Below the pieces are notes generated by a model. It was not told where the DNA came from. It did no database searches and saw only the letters and a list, made by a program, of their open reading frames with translations. The translations under genes and the position numbers were made by a program. A stretch of DNA of 59,402 nt from Hyphomicrobiales bacterium (GTDB lineage: Bacteria; Pseudomonadota; Alphaproteobacteria; Rhizobiales; Rhizobiaceae): contig UBYA01000013.1 of assembly GCA_900469615.1 (NCBI GenBank), positions 1-59,402 on the forward strand, in the 5' to 3' direction. This document shows positions 7,736 through 16,697 of this stretch, in pieces; the stretch's first letter is position 1, and every line of letters starts with the position of its first letter.

Positions 7736-9034
7736 TTGGCTATCTGGCTGGATCAGGCGTCTGAAGGGTTCGAGCAGCAGTTCGCCGCTTTCCTGACGAC
7801 GAAGCGGGAAGTGTCCGAGGATGTGAATGCCGTGGTGCGCGCCATCATCGACGACGTGCGGGCACGCGGCGACGCAGCCCTTGCGGACTATTCGCAAAAG
7901 TTCGACGGCGTCGATTTCGCCGTGACGCCGATGCGCGTCAGCGAAGCGGAGATCGATGCGGCCGTCGCTGCCGTTCCTGCCGAGGTCCTGGGCGCGTTGA
8001 AGGTCGCGGCCACCCGCATCGAATCGCATCACCGCCGGCAGTTGCCGAAGGACGATATCTATGAGGACGATCTCGGCGTCGGCCTCGGCTCGCGCTGGAC
8101 GGCGATCGAGGCCGTTGGCCTCTATGTGCCGGGCGGCACGGCGAGCTATCCGAGTTCGGTGCTGATGAATGCCGTGCCTGCCAAGGTCGCCGGCGTCGAG
8201 CGCATCGTCATCGTCGTGCCGGCCAAGGATGGCGCGATCAATCCGGCAGTCCTTGCCGCCGCCCGCATGGCCGGCGTCGAGGAAATCTACCGCATCGGCG
8301 GCGCGCAGGCAGTGGCCGCGCTCGCCTATGGCACCGAGACGATCAAGCCGGTCTATAAGATCACCGGCCCCGGCAATGCCTATGTGGCCGCGGCCAAGCG
8401 CCACGTCTTCGGCACCGTCGGCATCGACATGATCGCCGGCCCGTCGGAAGTGCTCGTCATCGCCGACAGGAACAACGATCCCGACTGGATCGCAGCCGAT
8501 CTCCTGGCGCAGGCCGAGCATGACGAAAGCGCGCAATCGATCCTGATTACCGACGATGCAGAGTTTGGCAAGGCCGTGGAAGCGGCGGTCGAGCGCCAGC
8601 GGAAGCAGCTCAGCCGCTCGCAGACGGCGGCGGCGAGCTGGCGCGATTTCGGTGCGGTCATTCTGGTTCCCGAGCTGAGACAAGCCATTGCGCTTGCCAA
8701 CCGCATCGCAGCCGAGCATCTGGAGCTCGCCGTCGAGGATCCCGAGCCGCTGCTTGACGGCATCCGCAATGCCGGCGCGATCTTCGTCGGACGGCATACG
8801 CCGGAAGTGATCGGCGATTATGTCGGCGGCTCCAACCATGTGCTGCCGACGGCCCGCTCGGCGCGCTTTTCCTCCGGCCTTTCCGTGCTCGATTTCGTCA
8901 AGCGCACCTCGATTTTGCGGCTCGGTCCCGAGCAGCTTCGCGCCCTTGGGCCGGCGGCGATCGCGCTTGCCAATTCCGAGGGGCTGGACGCACATGCGCG
9001 ATCGGTCGCGATCCGCCTCAATCTCGAGGGGTAA
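7736..9034 (+). CDS. hisD: Histidinol dehydrogenase
   Basis: 432-aa zinc- and NAD-dependent enzyme that oxidises L-histidinol to L-histidine in two steps, the end of histidine synthesis. Motifs include YVPGGTASYPSSVLMNAVPAKVAG, the nucleotide segment TGPGNAYVAAAKR, IAGPSEVLVIAD, and the catalytic Glu/His region AEHDESAQ and AAEHLE. The start is a TTG at 7736, preceded by GGAAGGG; the first residues (AIWLDQASEGFEQQF) match my recollection of rhizobial HisD. No other his genes are nearby. The next gene begins three bases after the stop, so an operon with UPF0262, the phosphatase and probably infA is likely. Confidence 0.96.
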   Translation: MAIWLDQASEGFEQQFAAFLTTKREVSEDVNAVVRAIIDDVRARGDAALADYSQKFDGVDFAVTPMRVSEAEIDAAVAAVPAEVLGALKVAATRIESHHRRQLPKDDIYEDDLGVGLGSRWTAIEAVGLYVPGGTASYPSSVLMNAVPAKVAGVERIVIVVPAKDGAINPAVLAAARMAGVEEIYRIGGAQAVAALAYGTETIKPVYKITGPGNAYVAAAKRHVFGTVGIDMIAGPSEVLVIADRNNDPDWIAADLLAQAEHDESAQSILITDDAEFGKAVEAAVERQRKQLSRSQTAAASWRDFGAVILVPELRQAIALANRIAAEHLELAVEDPEPLLDGIRNAGAIFVGRHTPEVIGDYVGGSNHVLPTARSARFSSGLSVLDFVKRTSILRLGPEQLRALGPAAIALANSEGLDAHARSVAIRLNLEG

Positions 9035-9037
9035 GGC

Positions 9038-9511
9038 ATGGCCAAGGGGGTATTCCGGCTGAGCGATGTGGTCCTGGACGACACGATCGGCCGCTCTACG
9101 CCCGATGTCGAGCATGAGCGCGCCGTCGCCATCTTCGATCTGATCGAGGAAAACAGCTTCAAGCCGGCCGGACACGAGGGCGGTCCCTACCTCTTGCACC
9201 TGTCGCTGGTCGAGCAGAAGCTGGTCTTCGATATCCGCACGGAAGACGGCGGCGTGGTCGCCACCCATATCCTGTCGCTCACCCCGTTCCGCCGGATCGT
9301 GAAGGACTACTTCATGATCTGCGAGAGCTATTACGAGGCGATCCGCTCCGCCACCCCCAGCCGCATCGAGGCGATCGACATGGGCCGGCGCGGCATTCAC
9401 AACGAAGGCTCCCAAACCCTGATGGACCGGCTGAACGGCAAGATCACCGTGGATTTCGACACGGCGCGCCGGCTCTTCACGCTCGTTTGCGTGCTCTACT
9501 GGCGCGGGTGA
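9038..9511 (+). CDS. UPF0262 family protein
   Basis: 157-aa conserved protein (MAKGVFRLSDVVLDDTIGRSTPDVEHERAVAIFDLIEEN at the start) of unknown role. It has no signal peptide or membrane segment. The C-terminal half contains invariant-looking charged stretches (TPFRRIVKDYFMICESYYEAI, IDMGRRGIHNEG). The family is restricted mainly to alphaproteobacteria and sits between hisD and a low-molecular-weight phosphatase in rhizobia, as here. It overlaps or nearly touches the next gene, consistent with translational coupling. Confidence 0.88.
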   Translation: MAKGVFRLSDVVLDDTIGRSTPDVEHERAVAIFDLIEENSFKPAGHEGGPYLLHLSLVEQKLVFDIRTEDGGVVATHILSLTPFRRIVKDYFMICESYYEAIRSATPSRIEAIDMGRRGIHNEGSQTLMDRLNGKITVDFDTARRLFTLVCVLYWRG

Positions 9512-9516
9512 GCGAT

Positions 9517-9984
9517 ATGGAAGAGCCGCAGGCGATCGAGCATAACGGCAAATCCCCCGGCGCCATCCTTTTCATGTGCGGACTCAATGCCATCCGTTCG
9601 CCCATGGCCGAGGCGATCGCGCGCAGCATGCTGCCGCAGGGCACCTACATCGCCTCTGCGGGCGTGCGCGCCGGCGAGCGCAATCCCTTCGTCGATGTCG
9701 TGCTTGCCGAGATCGGGCTTTCGCTTGGCCGCCGGCAGCCGCAGACCATGGAGGAACTGGAGGACGATTTCTTCGATGTCATCATCACCTTGTCGCCCGA
9801 GGCGCATCATGCCGCTTTGGAATTGACGCGGGCGAACGCCGTCGACGTCATCTACTGGCCGACCATGGACCCGTCGGCGACGGATGGAACGCGCGAGCAG
9901 GTTCTGGATGCCTATCGCGACGTGCGGGACTATCTTCTCGGCCTGATAGAGAGCAGGCTGGTGGAACATCGCGGCTCTCTATAG
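9517..9984 (+). CDS. Low-molecular-weight protein-tyrosine-phosphatase family protein
   Basis: 155-aa phosphatase-like protein. The P-loop is FMCGLNAIRSPMAEAIA, a CX5R motif with the nucleophilic cysteine, and the general-acid aspartate is probably in YWPTMDPSAT, the DP loop of the family. It may act on protein tyrosine phosphate or arsenate; the substrate cannot be told from sequence. I start at the ATG at 9517; a GTG at 9508, overlapping the end of the UPF0262 gene, is a possible alternative. Its place between UPF0262 and infA is conserved in rhizobia. Confidence 0.85.
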   Translation: MEEPQAIEHNGKSPGAILFMCGLNAIRSPMAEAIARSMLPQGTYIASAGVRAGERNPFVDVVLAEIGLSLGRRQPQTMEELEDDFFDVIITLSPEAHHAALELTRANAVDVIYWPTMDPSATDGTREQVLDAYRDVRDYLLGLIESRLVEHRGSL

Positions 9985-10127
9985 GGCCGCAAACGAAACA
10001 AATGCAGAAACCCCTATCAACGAGGTTCACAAAACCGCGGCGATTGTGTAGTTTCCGCGCAAATTTCCGGAGACCCCCGGCTTTTTGCCATGGGCTCCGG
10101 CCTCAACCGACAGGAAAAGAAGCTTTA

Positions 10128-10346
10128 ATGCCGAAAGAAGAAGTCCTCGAATTTCCCGGTGTCGTTACCGAACTCCTGCCGAACGCGACCTTCCGCGTGA
10201 AGCTGGAAAACGAGCACGAGATCATCGCCCACACCGCGGGCCGCATGCGCAAGAACCGCATTCGCGTTCTGGCCGGCGACAAGGTGCTGGTGGAAATGAC
10301 CCCTTACGACCTGACCAAGGGCCGCATCACCTATCGTTTCAAGTAG
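10128..10346 (+). CDS. infA: Translation initiation factor IF-1
   Basis: 72-aa OB-fold protein that binds the ribosomal A site during initiation. Family features are plain: the opening KEEVLEFPGVVTELLPNATFRVKLENEHEI, AHTAGRMRKNRIRVLAGDKV and the ending YDLTKGRITYRFK. The length is exactly that of IF-1. Its 143-base upstream gap probably contains its own promoter. It is followed by maf and yacG, an arrangement common in alphaproteobacteria. Confidence 0.98.
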   Translation: MPKEEVLEFPGVVTELLPNATFRVKLENEHEIIAHTAGRMRKNRIRVLAGDKVLVEMTPYDLTKGRITYRFK

Positions 10347-10455
10347 TCCGCCGCTCCGGAATCGCAGAAGCGGAGCGTCGTCCGAAAGCCGGTGACACCT
10401 TTCGGCTTCATGCTCCGGAGCCCGCTCTCATTCCCGCATGACAGGTCGAGATCTG

Positions 10456-11076
10456 ATGGCGTTGAAACACAAGCTGATACTGGCCTCCGGATCGCCGCGT
10501 CGCGTCGAGCTCCTGCATCAGTCAGGCATCGAGCCCGCGCGCCTCATGCCTATGGACATCGACGAGACGCCGAAGAAGTCGGAGCATCCGCGCTCGCTGG
10601 CGCGGCGGCTTTCTGCCGAGAAGGGCGAGGCGGCGTTCGCGGCCATCAAGAGCGATGCCGCCTGGCAGGGGAGCTATATCCTGTCCGCCGATACGGTCGT
10701 GGCCGTCGGACGGCGCATCCTGCCGAAGGCCGAATTCGTCGATGAAGCGTCCGCGGCGCTGCATCTGCTCTCCGGGCGCGGCCATGTCGTCTATACCGGC
10801 ATCTGCCTGATAACGCCGGACCGGAAGCTGCGCCAGAAGGTGATCGAGACCAAGGTGCGCTTCAAGCGGCTCTCCGGTCGCGATATCGAGATGTACCTTG
10901 CCTCCGGCCAGTGGCGCGGCAAGGCAGGGGCCTACGGCATTCAGGGGCTTGCCGGCTCCTTCGTGCAGAAGCTGGTCGGTTCCTACACCAATGTCGTGGG
11001 ATTGCCGCTTTATGAAACCATGCTGCTGCTCGCGGGCGAGGGATTCGATGTCCACGCCGGATGGCAGGAAGGATAG
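10456..11076 (+). CDS. maf: Maf-family nucleotide pyrophosphatase
   Basis: 206-aa Maf-like protein that hydrolyses non-canonical or pyrimidine nucleoside triphosphates (dTTP/UTP type in characterised members). Seen: the N-terminal signature LILASGSPRRVELL, the catalytic aspartate in ILSADTVVAVG, the Lys/Arg substrate residues and GAYGIQGLAGSFVQ. I use the ATG at 10456 (MALKHKLILASGSPRR), which has AGGTCGAG upstream; an ATG at 10438 would add six residues. It overlaps nothing, but yacG begins five bases after the stop, so the two are co-translated. Confidence 0.93.
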   Translation: MALKHKLILASGSPRRVELLHQSGIEPARLMPMDIDETPKKSEHPRSLARRLSAEKGEAAFAAIKSDAAWQGSYILSADTVVAVGRRILPKAEFVDEASAALHLLSGRGHVVYTGICLITPDRKLRQKVIETKVRFKRLSGRDIEMYLASGQWRGKAGAYGIQGLAGSFVQKLVGSYTNVVGLPLYETMLLLAGEGFDVHAGWQEG

Positions 11077-11081
11077 CGCTC

Positions 11082-11297
11082 ATGACGAAGGCTGAGGATA
11101 TCAAGGTCGGTTCGAAGGTCGAGCCGCTGCGCAAGACGCGTCCCTGTCCGGAATGCGGCCGCCCTTCGGTGCGCGACCATTATCCCTTCTGCTCTGATCG
11201 CTGCCGTTCCGTCGATCTCTCGCGGTGGCTGAACGGCTCCTATGCCATCCCCGTGACCGAGGACGAGACGAAGGCCGACGGCTCCGATCAGGACTGA
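11082..11297 (+). CDS. yacG: Zinc-binding DNA gyrase inhibitor YacG
   Basis: 71-aa protein with a four-cysteine zinc site (CPECGRP and FCSDRCRSVDL), followed by the conserved DLSRWLNGSYAIP and an acidic tail. In Escherichia coli YacG binds GyrB and inhibits gyrase. The start at 11082 is preceded by GGAAGGA. It is the last gene of the infA-maf-yacG run and lies just upstream of tRNA-Phe, as in other rhizobia. Confidence 0.93.
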   Translation: MTKAEDIKVGSKVEPLRKTRPCPECGRPSVRDHYPFCSDRCRSVDLSRWLNGSYAIPVTEDETKADGSDQD

Positions 11298-11493
11298 ATA
11301 CCGTTTTCCAAAACCGTTCGATCTTACGAACTCATTCAATTTGTTCGCGAATTGTCAAAAGTCGATTTCCTGTCAAAAAAGAGTCATTTGCTGCTGGACA
11401 TGACCGAACAAGATGCTATAACCCCGCTCGCTTCCGGGGCGAACCAACCGCCCAGCGCCTGCTAAGGCTCTTCTTTCGACGCGAAGCCTGGAT

Positions 11494-11569
11494 GCCCAGA
11501 TAGCTCAGTTGGTAGAGCAGCGGATTGAAAATCCGCGTGTCGCTGGTTCGATTCCGGCTCTGGGCACCA
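11494..11569 (+). tRNA. tRNA-Phe (anticodon GAA)
   Basis: Complete 76-nt cloverleaf: acceptor GCCCAGA/TCTGGGC, D-arm GCTC-AGTTGGTA-GAGC, anticodon stem CGGAT/ATCCG with loop TGAAA (anticodon GAA), T-arm GCTGG-TTCGATT-CCGGC, discriminator A and encoded CCA. Confidence 0.98.
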
Positions 11570-11904
11570 TCTTTTCTCCCCAATCATGCGGACAATGAAG
11601 CCCGACGCTGGCTTCGATCAATTCTTCTTTGACATCGGGTATTCGCGTGAATACCCGCAAGAGATGCTTGTCAATATTACGCAGATCGCCGCGAGTGGTA
11701 TTTGATCGCAACCATCCTAGGGTTGCGTTTCATTAATTCGGTGCATGATCCCATCAAGATGTTGATGATATTCGGAATCAAGCGTACGAATTATTGACAG
11801 ATCACCTATTGATTCGAAGCGAGTCATACCGCACCTTAGATACAGCGGGATTAAGTGATCTCGTGAAGCCGGCGTTTATTGCAATAGCAAGCTATCGAGG
11901 CGCC
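11570..11904. other. Non-coding gap between tRNA-Phe and prkA
   Basis: 335 bases with no gene. It contains a perfect 9-bp hairpin CGGGTATTC-GCGT-GAATACCCG (11636-11657) without a T-run and a weak terminator-like hairpin at 11707-11730. The right part is AT-rich and presumably carries the prkA promoter; I cannot assign a sigma class. Open reading frames here are chance products, including one antisense to the tRNA. Confidence 0.55.
11707..11730 (+). terminator. Possible terminator between tRNA-Phe and prkA
   Basis: CGCAACC (11707-11713) pairs with GGTTGCG (11721-11727) across a 7-nt loop and is followed by only TTT. Position fits termination of the tRNA-Phe transcript, but the U-tract is short. 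Confidence 0.35.
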
Positions 11905-13851
11905 ATGTTAAACAACGATGTGCTATTCAACACGTTCGCCCGTTCTTTCGAAGCACGGCGCGAAGTCGAGATGTCATTTTCCGAATACCTGGAAGCGTGC
12001 CGGGACGACCCGCTCATGTACGCGAATGCGGCAGAGCGGTTGCTGGCAGCGATGGGCGAGCCGGTCCTGATCGATACGGCCAAGGATACCCGCCTTGGAC
12101 GTATTTTCATGAACCGGACCATCCGGACTTATCCGGCCTTCGCTGGCTTTTTCGGCATGGAAGAGACGATCGAGCGTATCGTCGCCTTCTTCCGTCACGC
12201 GGCACAGGGATTGGAGGAGCGCAAGCAGATCCTCTATCTGCTCGGGCCTGTCGGCGGAGGGAAGTCCTCGCTCGCCGAGCGGCTGAAATCGCTGATGGAG
12301 GTGCATCCCATCTATGTGCTCAAGGCCGGAAACGAGCTGAGCCCGGTCTTTGAAAGTCCGCTCAGCCTGTTCGATCCCGTCACCATGGGGCCGATGATCG
12401 AGGAGCGCTACGGCATTCCCCGCCGTCGCCTGACCGGGCTGATGAGCCCCTGGTGCCTGAAGCGGCTGGAAGAGTTCGAAGGCGATATTTCGCGCTTCCG
12501 TGTTGTCCGGATGCAGCCCTCCAGGCTGCGGCAGATTGCCGTCGCCAAGACGGAGCCGGGCGACGAGAACAACCAGGATATCTCTTCGCTGGTCGGCAAG
12601 GTGGATATCCGCAAGCTCGAAAGTCTCGCGCAGAACGATCCGGACGCCTACAGCTACTCCGGTGCATTGAACCGCGCCAACCAGGGCATTCTCGAATTCG
12701 TCGAGATGTTCAAGGCGCCGATCAAGATGCTGCATCCGCTGCTGACGGCGACGCAGGAAGGGAACTATATCGGCACCGAGAATATCGGCGCGATACCCTT
12801 CTCGGGCATCATTCTCGCGCACTCCAACGAGTCGGAATGGCAGAGCTTCAAGGCCAACAAGAACAATGAGGCGTTCATCGACCGCATCTGCGTCGTGAAA
12901 GTGCCTTATTGCCTGCGCGTCACCGAGGAGCAGAAGATCTACGAGAAGCTGATCGAGGAATCCGAGCTCAGCGACGCGCCCTGCGCGCCGTCGACTCTCG
13001 AGACGCTCGCCCGCTTCACGGTCCTGACGCGGCTTGCCAAGCACGAGAATTCGACCGCTTTCTCCAAGCTTCGGGTCTATGACGGCGAGAGCCTGAAGGA
13101 GACCGATCCGAGAGCGCGCAGCGTGCAGGAATATCGCGATTCGGCCGGTGTCGACGAAGGCATGGACGGAGCTTCGACCCGCTTCGCCTTCAAGGTGCTG
13201 GCGGCGACCTTCAATTACGACACGACGGAGGTCGGCGCCGATCCGGTGCATCTCATGTACATGCTGGAACAGGCGATCCGCCGGGAGCAGCTGCCGCTTG
13301 AAACCGAAAAGCTCTATATAGAGTTCATCAAGAGCGAACTGGCGCCACGCTACGCGGAGTTCATCGGCAACGAGATCCAGAAAGCTTATCTGGAGTCCTA
13401 TGCCGATTACGGCCAGAACCTCTTCGATCGCTACGTCGATTACGCCGACGCCTGGATCGAGGATGTGGACTTCAAGGATCCCGACACGGGCCAGCTTCTC
13501 GACCGCGAGCTTTTGAACCAGGAGCTCACCAAGATCGAAAAGCCGGCCGGCATCGCCAACCCCAAGGATTTCCGCAACGAGATCGTCAAGTTCTGCTTGC
13601 GGGCGCGGGCGAGCCACGGCGGCAAGAATCCATCCTGGACCAGCTACGAGAAGATCCGTGAAGTCATCGAAAAGCGGATGTTCTCCCAGGTCGAGGACCT
13701 TTTGCCCGTCATTTCGTTCGGCTCCAAGAAGGATGGCGAATCGGAAAAGAAACATGGCGAATTCGTCGAGCGCATGGTTGCTCGGGGCTATACCGAGCGT
13801 CAGGTCCGGCGGCTTGTGGAATGGTATATGCGTGTGAAACAGGCAGGATGA
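11905..13851 (+). CDS. prkA: PrkA family serine protein kinase
   Basis: 648-aa AAA+ / kinase protein of the PrkA (YeaG) family, which acts in stationary-phase and nutrient-stress responses. The N-terminal half holds the AAA core with Walker A GPVGGGKSS (114-122); the C-terminal part is the kinase-like domain. I start at the ATG at 11905 (MLNNDVLFNTFARSFEARREVEMSFSEYL), which matches the family beginning and length and has GAGG upstream; the open frame extends 37 residues further but that extension looks random. It is the first gene of a tight operon with yeaH (18-base gap) and ycgB. Together these three are a widely conserved stress module. Confidence 0.95.
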   Translation: MLNNDVLFNTFARSFEARREVEMSFSEYLEACRDDPLMYANAAERLLAAMGEPVLIDTAKDTRLGRIFMNRTIRTYPAFAGFFGMEETIERIVAFFRHAAQGLEERKQILYLLGPVGGGKSSLAERLKSLMEVHPIYVLKAGNELSPVFESPLSLFDPVTMGPMIEERYGIPRRRLTGLMSPWCLKRLEEFEGDISRFRVVRMQPSRLRQIAVAKTEPGDENNQDISSLVGKVDIRKLESLAQNDPDAYSYSGALNRANQGILEFVEMFKAPIKMLHPLLTATQEGNYIGTENIGAIPFSGIILAHSNESEWQSFKANKNNEAFIDRICVVKVPYCLRVTEEQKIYEKLIEESELSDAPCAPSTLETLARFTVLTRLAKHENSTAFSKLRVYDGESLKETDPRARSVQEYRDSAGVDEGMDGASTRFAFKVLAATFNYDTTEVGADPVHLMYMLEQAIRREQLPLETEKLYIEFIKSELAPRYAEFIGNEIQKAYLESYADYGQNLFDRYVDYADAWIEDVDFKDPDTGQLLDRELLNQELTKIEKPAGIANPKDFRNEIVKFCLRARASHGGKNPSWTSYEKIREVIEKRMFSQVEDLLPVISFGSKKDGESEKKHGEFVERMVARGYTERQVRRLVEWYMRVKQAG

Positions 13852-13869
13852 GCCACCAAGGAAGAAGGA

Positions 13870-15141
13870 ATGCACATTGTTGACAGACGCCTGAACCCAG
13901 GCGGAAAAAGTCTGGAAAATCGTCAACGGTTTTTGCGAAGAGCAAAAGCGCTGGTGCAGAGAGCGGTCTATGAATCCTCTCAAAAGCGCGACATTCAGGA
14001 CATTCTGAAAGGTGGCGAAATCAGCATTCCCCTGGATGGAACCGAGGAGCCCCGGTTCCATCGCGGCCCGGAGGGCCTCAAGGAGCACATTCTTCCCGGC
14101 AACAAGGACTTTATCGAAGGGGATGTCCTTCCCCGGCCGGAAAGCGGCGGCGGCAGTCCGCGCGCCGGCGGTGACGGCACAGGCGAGGATGCCTTCCGCT
14201 TCATCCTGACCCGGGACGAGTTCCTGGATCTTTTCCTCGACGATCTCGAATTGCCCGACCTTGCCAAGCGGCGGCTGATGTCGGCCGACCAGATCAACCC
14301 GGTTCGCTCAGGCTATTCGGTGACTGGATCGCCCGCCAACCTCGCCATCAACCGCACCATGCGGCTGGCGATGATGCGCCGTGTCGCTCTCCATCGTCCG
14401 AAGCCCGAGACGGTCGAGAAGCTCATCGAAGAGGCGGAGCAGTGCACGGACGAAGCGCGCCGGGCGCAGCTTGAAGCTGAGATCAAGATGCTGGAATCGA
14501 AGGTCCGTCGCATTCCCTATATCGATCCGATCGACATTCGCTATCGCCGTTTCGAAAACGAGCCGAAGCCGGTGGCGCAAGCGGTCATGTTCTGCCTGAT
14601 GGACGTGTCGGGCTCGATGACCGAGCACATGAAGGACCTCGCCAAGCGCTTCTATATGCTGCTCTATATCTTCCTGACCCGGCAATACCGCCGCGTCGAG
14701 ATCGTTTTCATCCGGCATACCGACGTGGCCGAGGAGGTGGACGAAGAGACCTTCTTCCGCAGCCCGGCGACCGGCGGCACGCAGGTTTCGAGCGCATTGG
14801 AGGCGATGCGGCGGATCGTGCATGATCGTTTCCCGGCTTCGGACTGGAACATCTATGCCGCACAGGCGTCCGACGGCGACAATGCCTATTCCGACAATGC
14901 GACGACGGCGGCGCTCATGACGAGCGAGATCCTGCCCGTCTGCCAGTACTTCGCCTATCTCGAGGTGGGTGAATCGCGCAGTGTCGCGATTTCGTCCGGC
15001 TCGGCGATCTGGTCGCTCTACGAGCGGATGCAGGCGGCCTGGCCGGTGCTTTCCATGCGGCGTGTCAGCGATCGCAGCCAGATCTATCCGGTCTTTCACG
15101 ATCTCTTCCAGCGCCGGACGGCGGAAACAAGGAGCGGGTGA
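13870..15141 (+). CDS. yeaH: YeaH/YhbH family protein (DUF444)
   Basis: 423-aa DUF444 protein, the usual partner of PrkA. The N-terminus has the conserved VDRRLNPGGKSLENRQRFLRR, then a disordered Gly-rich stretch (ESGGGSPRAGGDGTGED). The C-terminal half resembles a von Willebrand A domain with a MIDAS-like DVSGS (Asp245) and ATGGTQVSSAL. The biochemical role is unknown; it is thought to work with the kinase in stress adaptation. Its TGA shares one base with the ATG of ycgB, so translation is coupled. Confidence 0.94.
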   Translation: MHIVDRRLNPGGKSLENRQRFLRRAKALVQRAVYESSQKRDIQDILKGGEISIPLDGTEEPRFHRGPEGLKEHILPGNKDFIEGDVLPRPESGGGSPRAGGDGTGEDAFRFILTRDEFLDLFLDDLELPDLAKRRLMSADQINPVRSGYSVTGSPANLAINRTMRLAMMRRVALHRPKPETVEKLIEEAEQCTDEARRAQLEAEIKMLESKVRRIPYIDPIDIRYRRFENEPKPVAQAVMFCLMDVSGSMTEHMKDLAKRFYMLLYIFLTRQYRRVEIVFIRHTDVAEEVDEETFFRSPATGGTQVSSALEAMRRIVHDRFPASDWNIYAAQASDGDNAYSDNATTAALMTSEILPVCQYFAYLEVGESRSVAISSGSAIWSLYERMQAAWPVLSMRRVSDRSQIYPVFHDLFQRRTAETRSG

Positions 15142-16691
15142 TGGCAAAAAAGGCATCGATGGAACGGCTCTTCGACGGTGCGGACTGGGATTTCGCCACC
15201 ATCCAGCGGATCCACAATGCCTGCGAGAAGATCGCCGTCGACGAGCTTGGTCTCAACGTTTATCCCAACCAGATCGAGATCATCACCGCCGAGCAGATGC
15301 TCGACGTCTATTCCTCGATCGGAATGCCGCTGTTCTACAAGCACTGGTCCTTCGGCAAGCACTTCGCCCACCACGAAGCCTTCTACCGCAAGGGATTGCG
15401 CGGGCTTGCCTATGAGATCGTCATCAACAGCTCCCCCTGCATCTCCTATCTGATGGAGGAGAATACGGCGACGATGCAGGCGCTCGTCATCGCGCATGCC
15501 GCCTTCGGCCACAATCACTTCTTCAAGAACAACTATCTCTTCAAGCTCTGGACCGATGCCGAGGGCATTCTCGATTACCTCAATTTCGCCAAGAGCTACG
15601 TCGCGCGCTGCGAGGAGCGCTATGGCCATGCCGCCGTCGAGCGCACGCTGGATGCGGCGCACGCGCTGATGTCGCACGGGGTCCACCGCTATGCCGGCAA
15701 GAAGACACCGGACCTGCGCGACGAGGAAAAGCGTGAGCGCGAGCGGCGCGAGTATGACGAGAAGATCTTCAACGACCTGTGGCGCACCGTTCCCACCGGA
15801 CATGGCAAGAAGACCCTCGACCTCGATCTGGAGCGGCGGCGTTCGCTGGCTGGTCTGCCGCAGGAGAATATCCTCTATTTCCTGGAAAAGATGGCGCCGC
15901 GCCTGAAACCCTGGCAGCGCGAGATCATCCGCATCGTGCGGCACGTCGCCCAATATTTCTATCCGCAGAGCCAGACCAAGGTGATGAACGAGGGGACGGC
16001 CACCTACGTCCACTATCGCATCATGACGCGGCTGCACGAACTCGGCGGCATCAGCGACGGCGATTTCCTCGAATTCCTGAAATCGCATACCAATGTGGTT
16101 TTCCAGCCGACCTTCAACGATCCCCGTTACTCCGGCCTCAATCCCTATGCCATCGGCTTTGCCATGATGCAGGATATCGAACGCATCGTGACAAGGCCGA
16201 AAGACGAGGATCGCCAGTGGTTTCCGGAAATCGCCGGCACCGGCGATGCCATGGCGGTGCTGCGCGATCTCTGGGCCAATTACCGGGACGAGAGTTTCGT
16301 GGCGCAGTTCCTCAGCCCGCACCTGATGCGCAAGATGCGCATGTTCCAGCTGACCGACGATCCGGAAGAGGAGGAGGGGCTGAGGGTTGCCGCCATTCAC
16401 GACGAGCGCGGCTATCGGCGCATCCGCAGGGAATTGTCGCGGCAATACGATGTCGGCTGGATCGATCCGCATATCGAGATCGTCGATGTCGATCTTGCCG
16501 GCGACAGGCGGCTGCTGGTCCGGCATACGGTACTGAACGGCGCGCTGCTGGACGATATGGATGCCAAGCGCGTGCTGCAGCACCTGGCCGATCTCTGGAG
16601 CTACGATGTGCTGATGCAGGAGGTCGATCGCTCCGGCACCGTGCTTCGCGATCACCTCGTTCATCCGCGCGCCTCGGCGCTTGCGGCGTAA
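15141..16691 (+). CDS. ycgB: SpoVR family protein YcgB
   Basis: 516-aa SpoVR-family protein (named after a Bacillus cortex protein) of unknown activity, regularly found as third gene after prkA and yeaH. Typical blocks are LGLNVYPNQIEIITAEQMLD, GMPLFYKHWSFGKHFAHHE, YEIVINSSPCISYLMEENT and the His-rich ALVIAHAAFGHNHFFKNN. I choose the ATG at 15141, which overlaps the yeaH stop by one base; GTG at 15138 would add one residue. It converges with the MFS gene, with only six bases between stops. Confidence 0.94.
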   Translation: MAKKASMERLFDGADWDFATIQRIHNACEKIAVDELGLNVYPNQIEIITAEQMLDVYSSIGMPLFYKHWSFGKHFAHHEAFYRKGLRGLAYEIVINSSPCISYLMEENTATMQALVIAHAAFGHNHFFKNNYLFKLWTDAEGILDYLNFAKSYVARCEERYGHAAVERTLDAAHALMSHGVHRYAGKKTPDLRDEEKRERERREYDEKIFNDLWRTVPTGHGKKTLDLDLERRRSLAGLPQENILYFLEKMAPRLKPWQREIIRIVRHVAQYFYPQSQTKVMNEGTATYVHYRIMTRLHELGGISDGDFLEFLKSHTNVVFQPTFNDPRYSGLNPYAIGFAMMQDIERIVTRPKDEDRQWFPEIAGTGDAMAVLRDLWANYRDESFVAQFLSPHLMRKMRMFQLTDDPEEEEGLRVAAIHDERGYRRIRRELSRQYDVGWIDPHIEIVDVDLAGDRRLLVRHTVLNGALLDDMDAKRVLQHLADLWSYDVLMQEVDRSGTVLRDHLVHPRASALAA

Positions 16692-16697
16692 AAGCCT

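Noticed and set aside
11505..11711. 68-aa minus-strand ORF with the end RAGIEPATRGFSIRCSTN
   Set aside because: It is antisense to tRNA-Phe. This peptide is a well-known artefact of translating tRNA genes.
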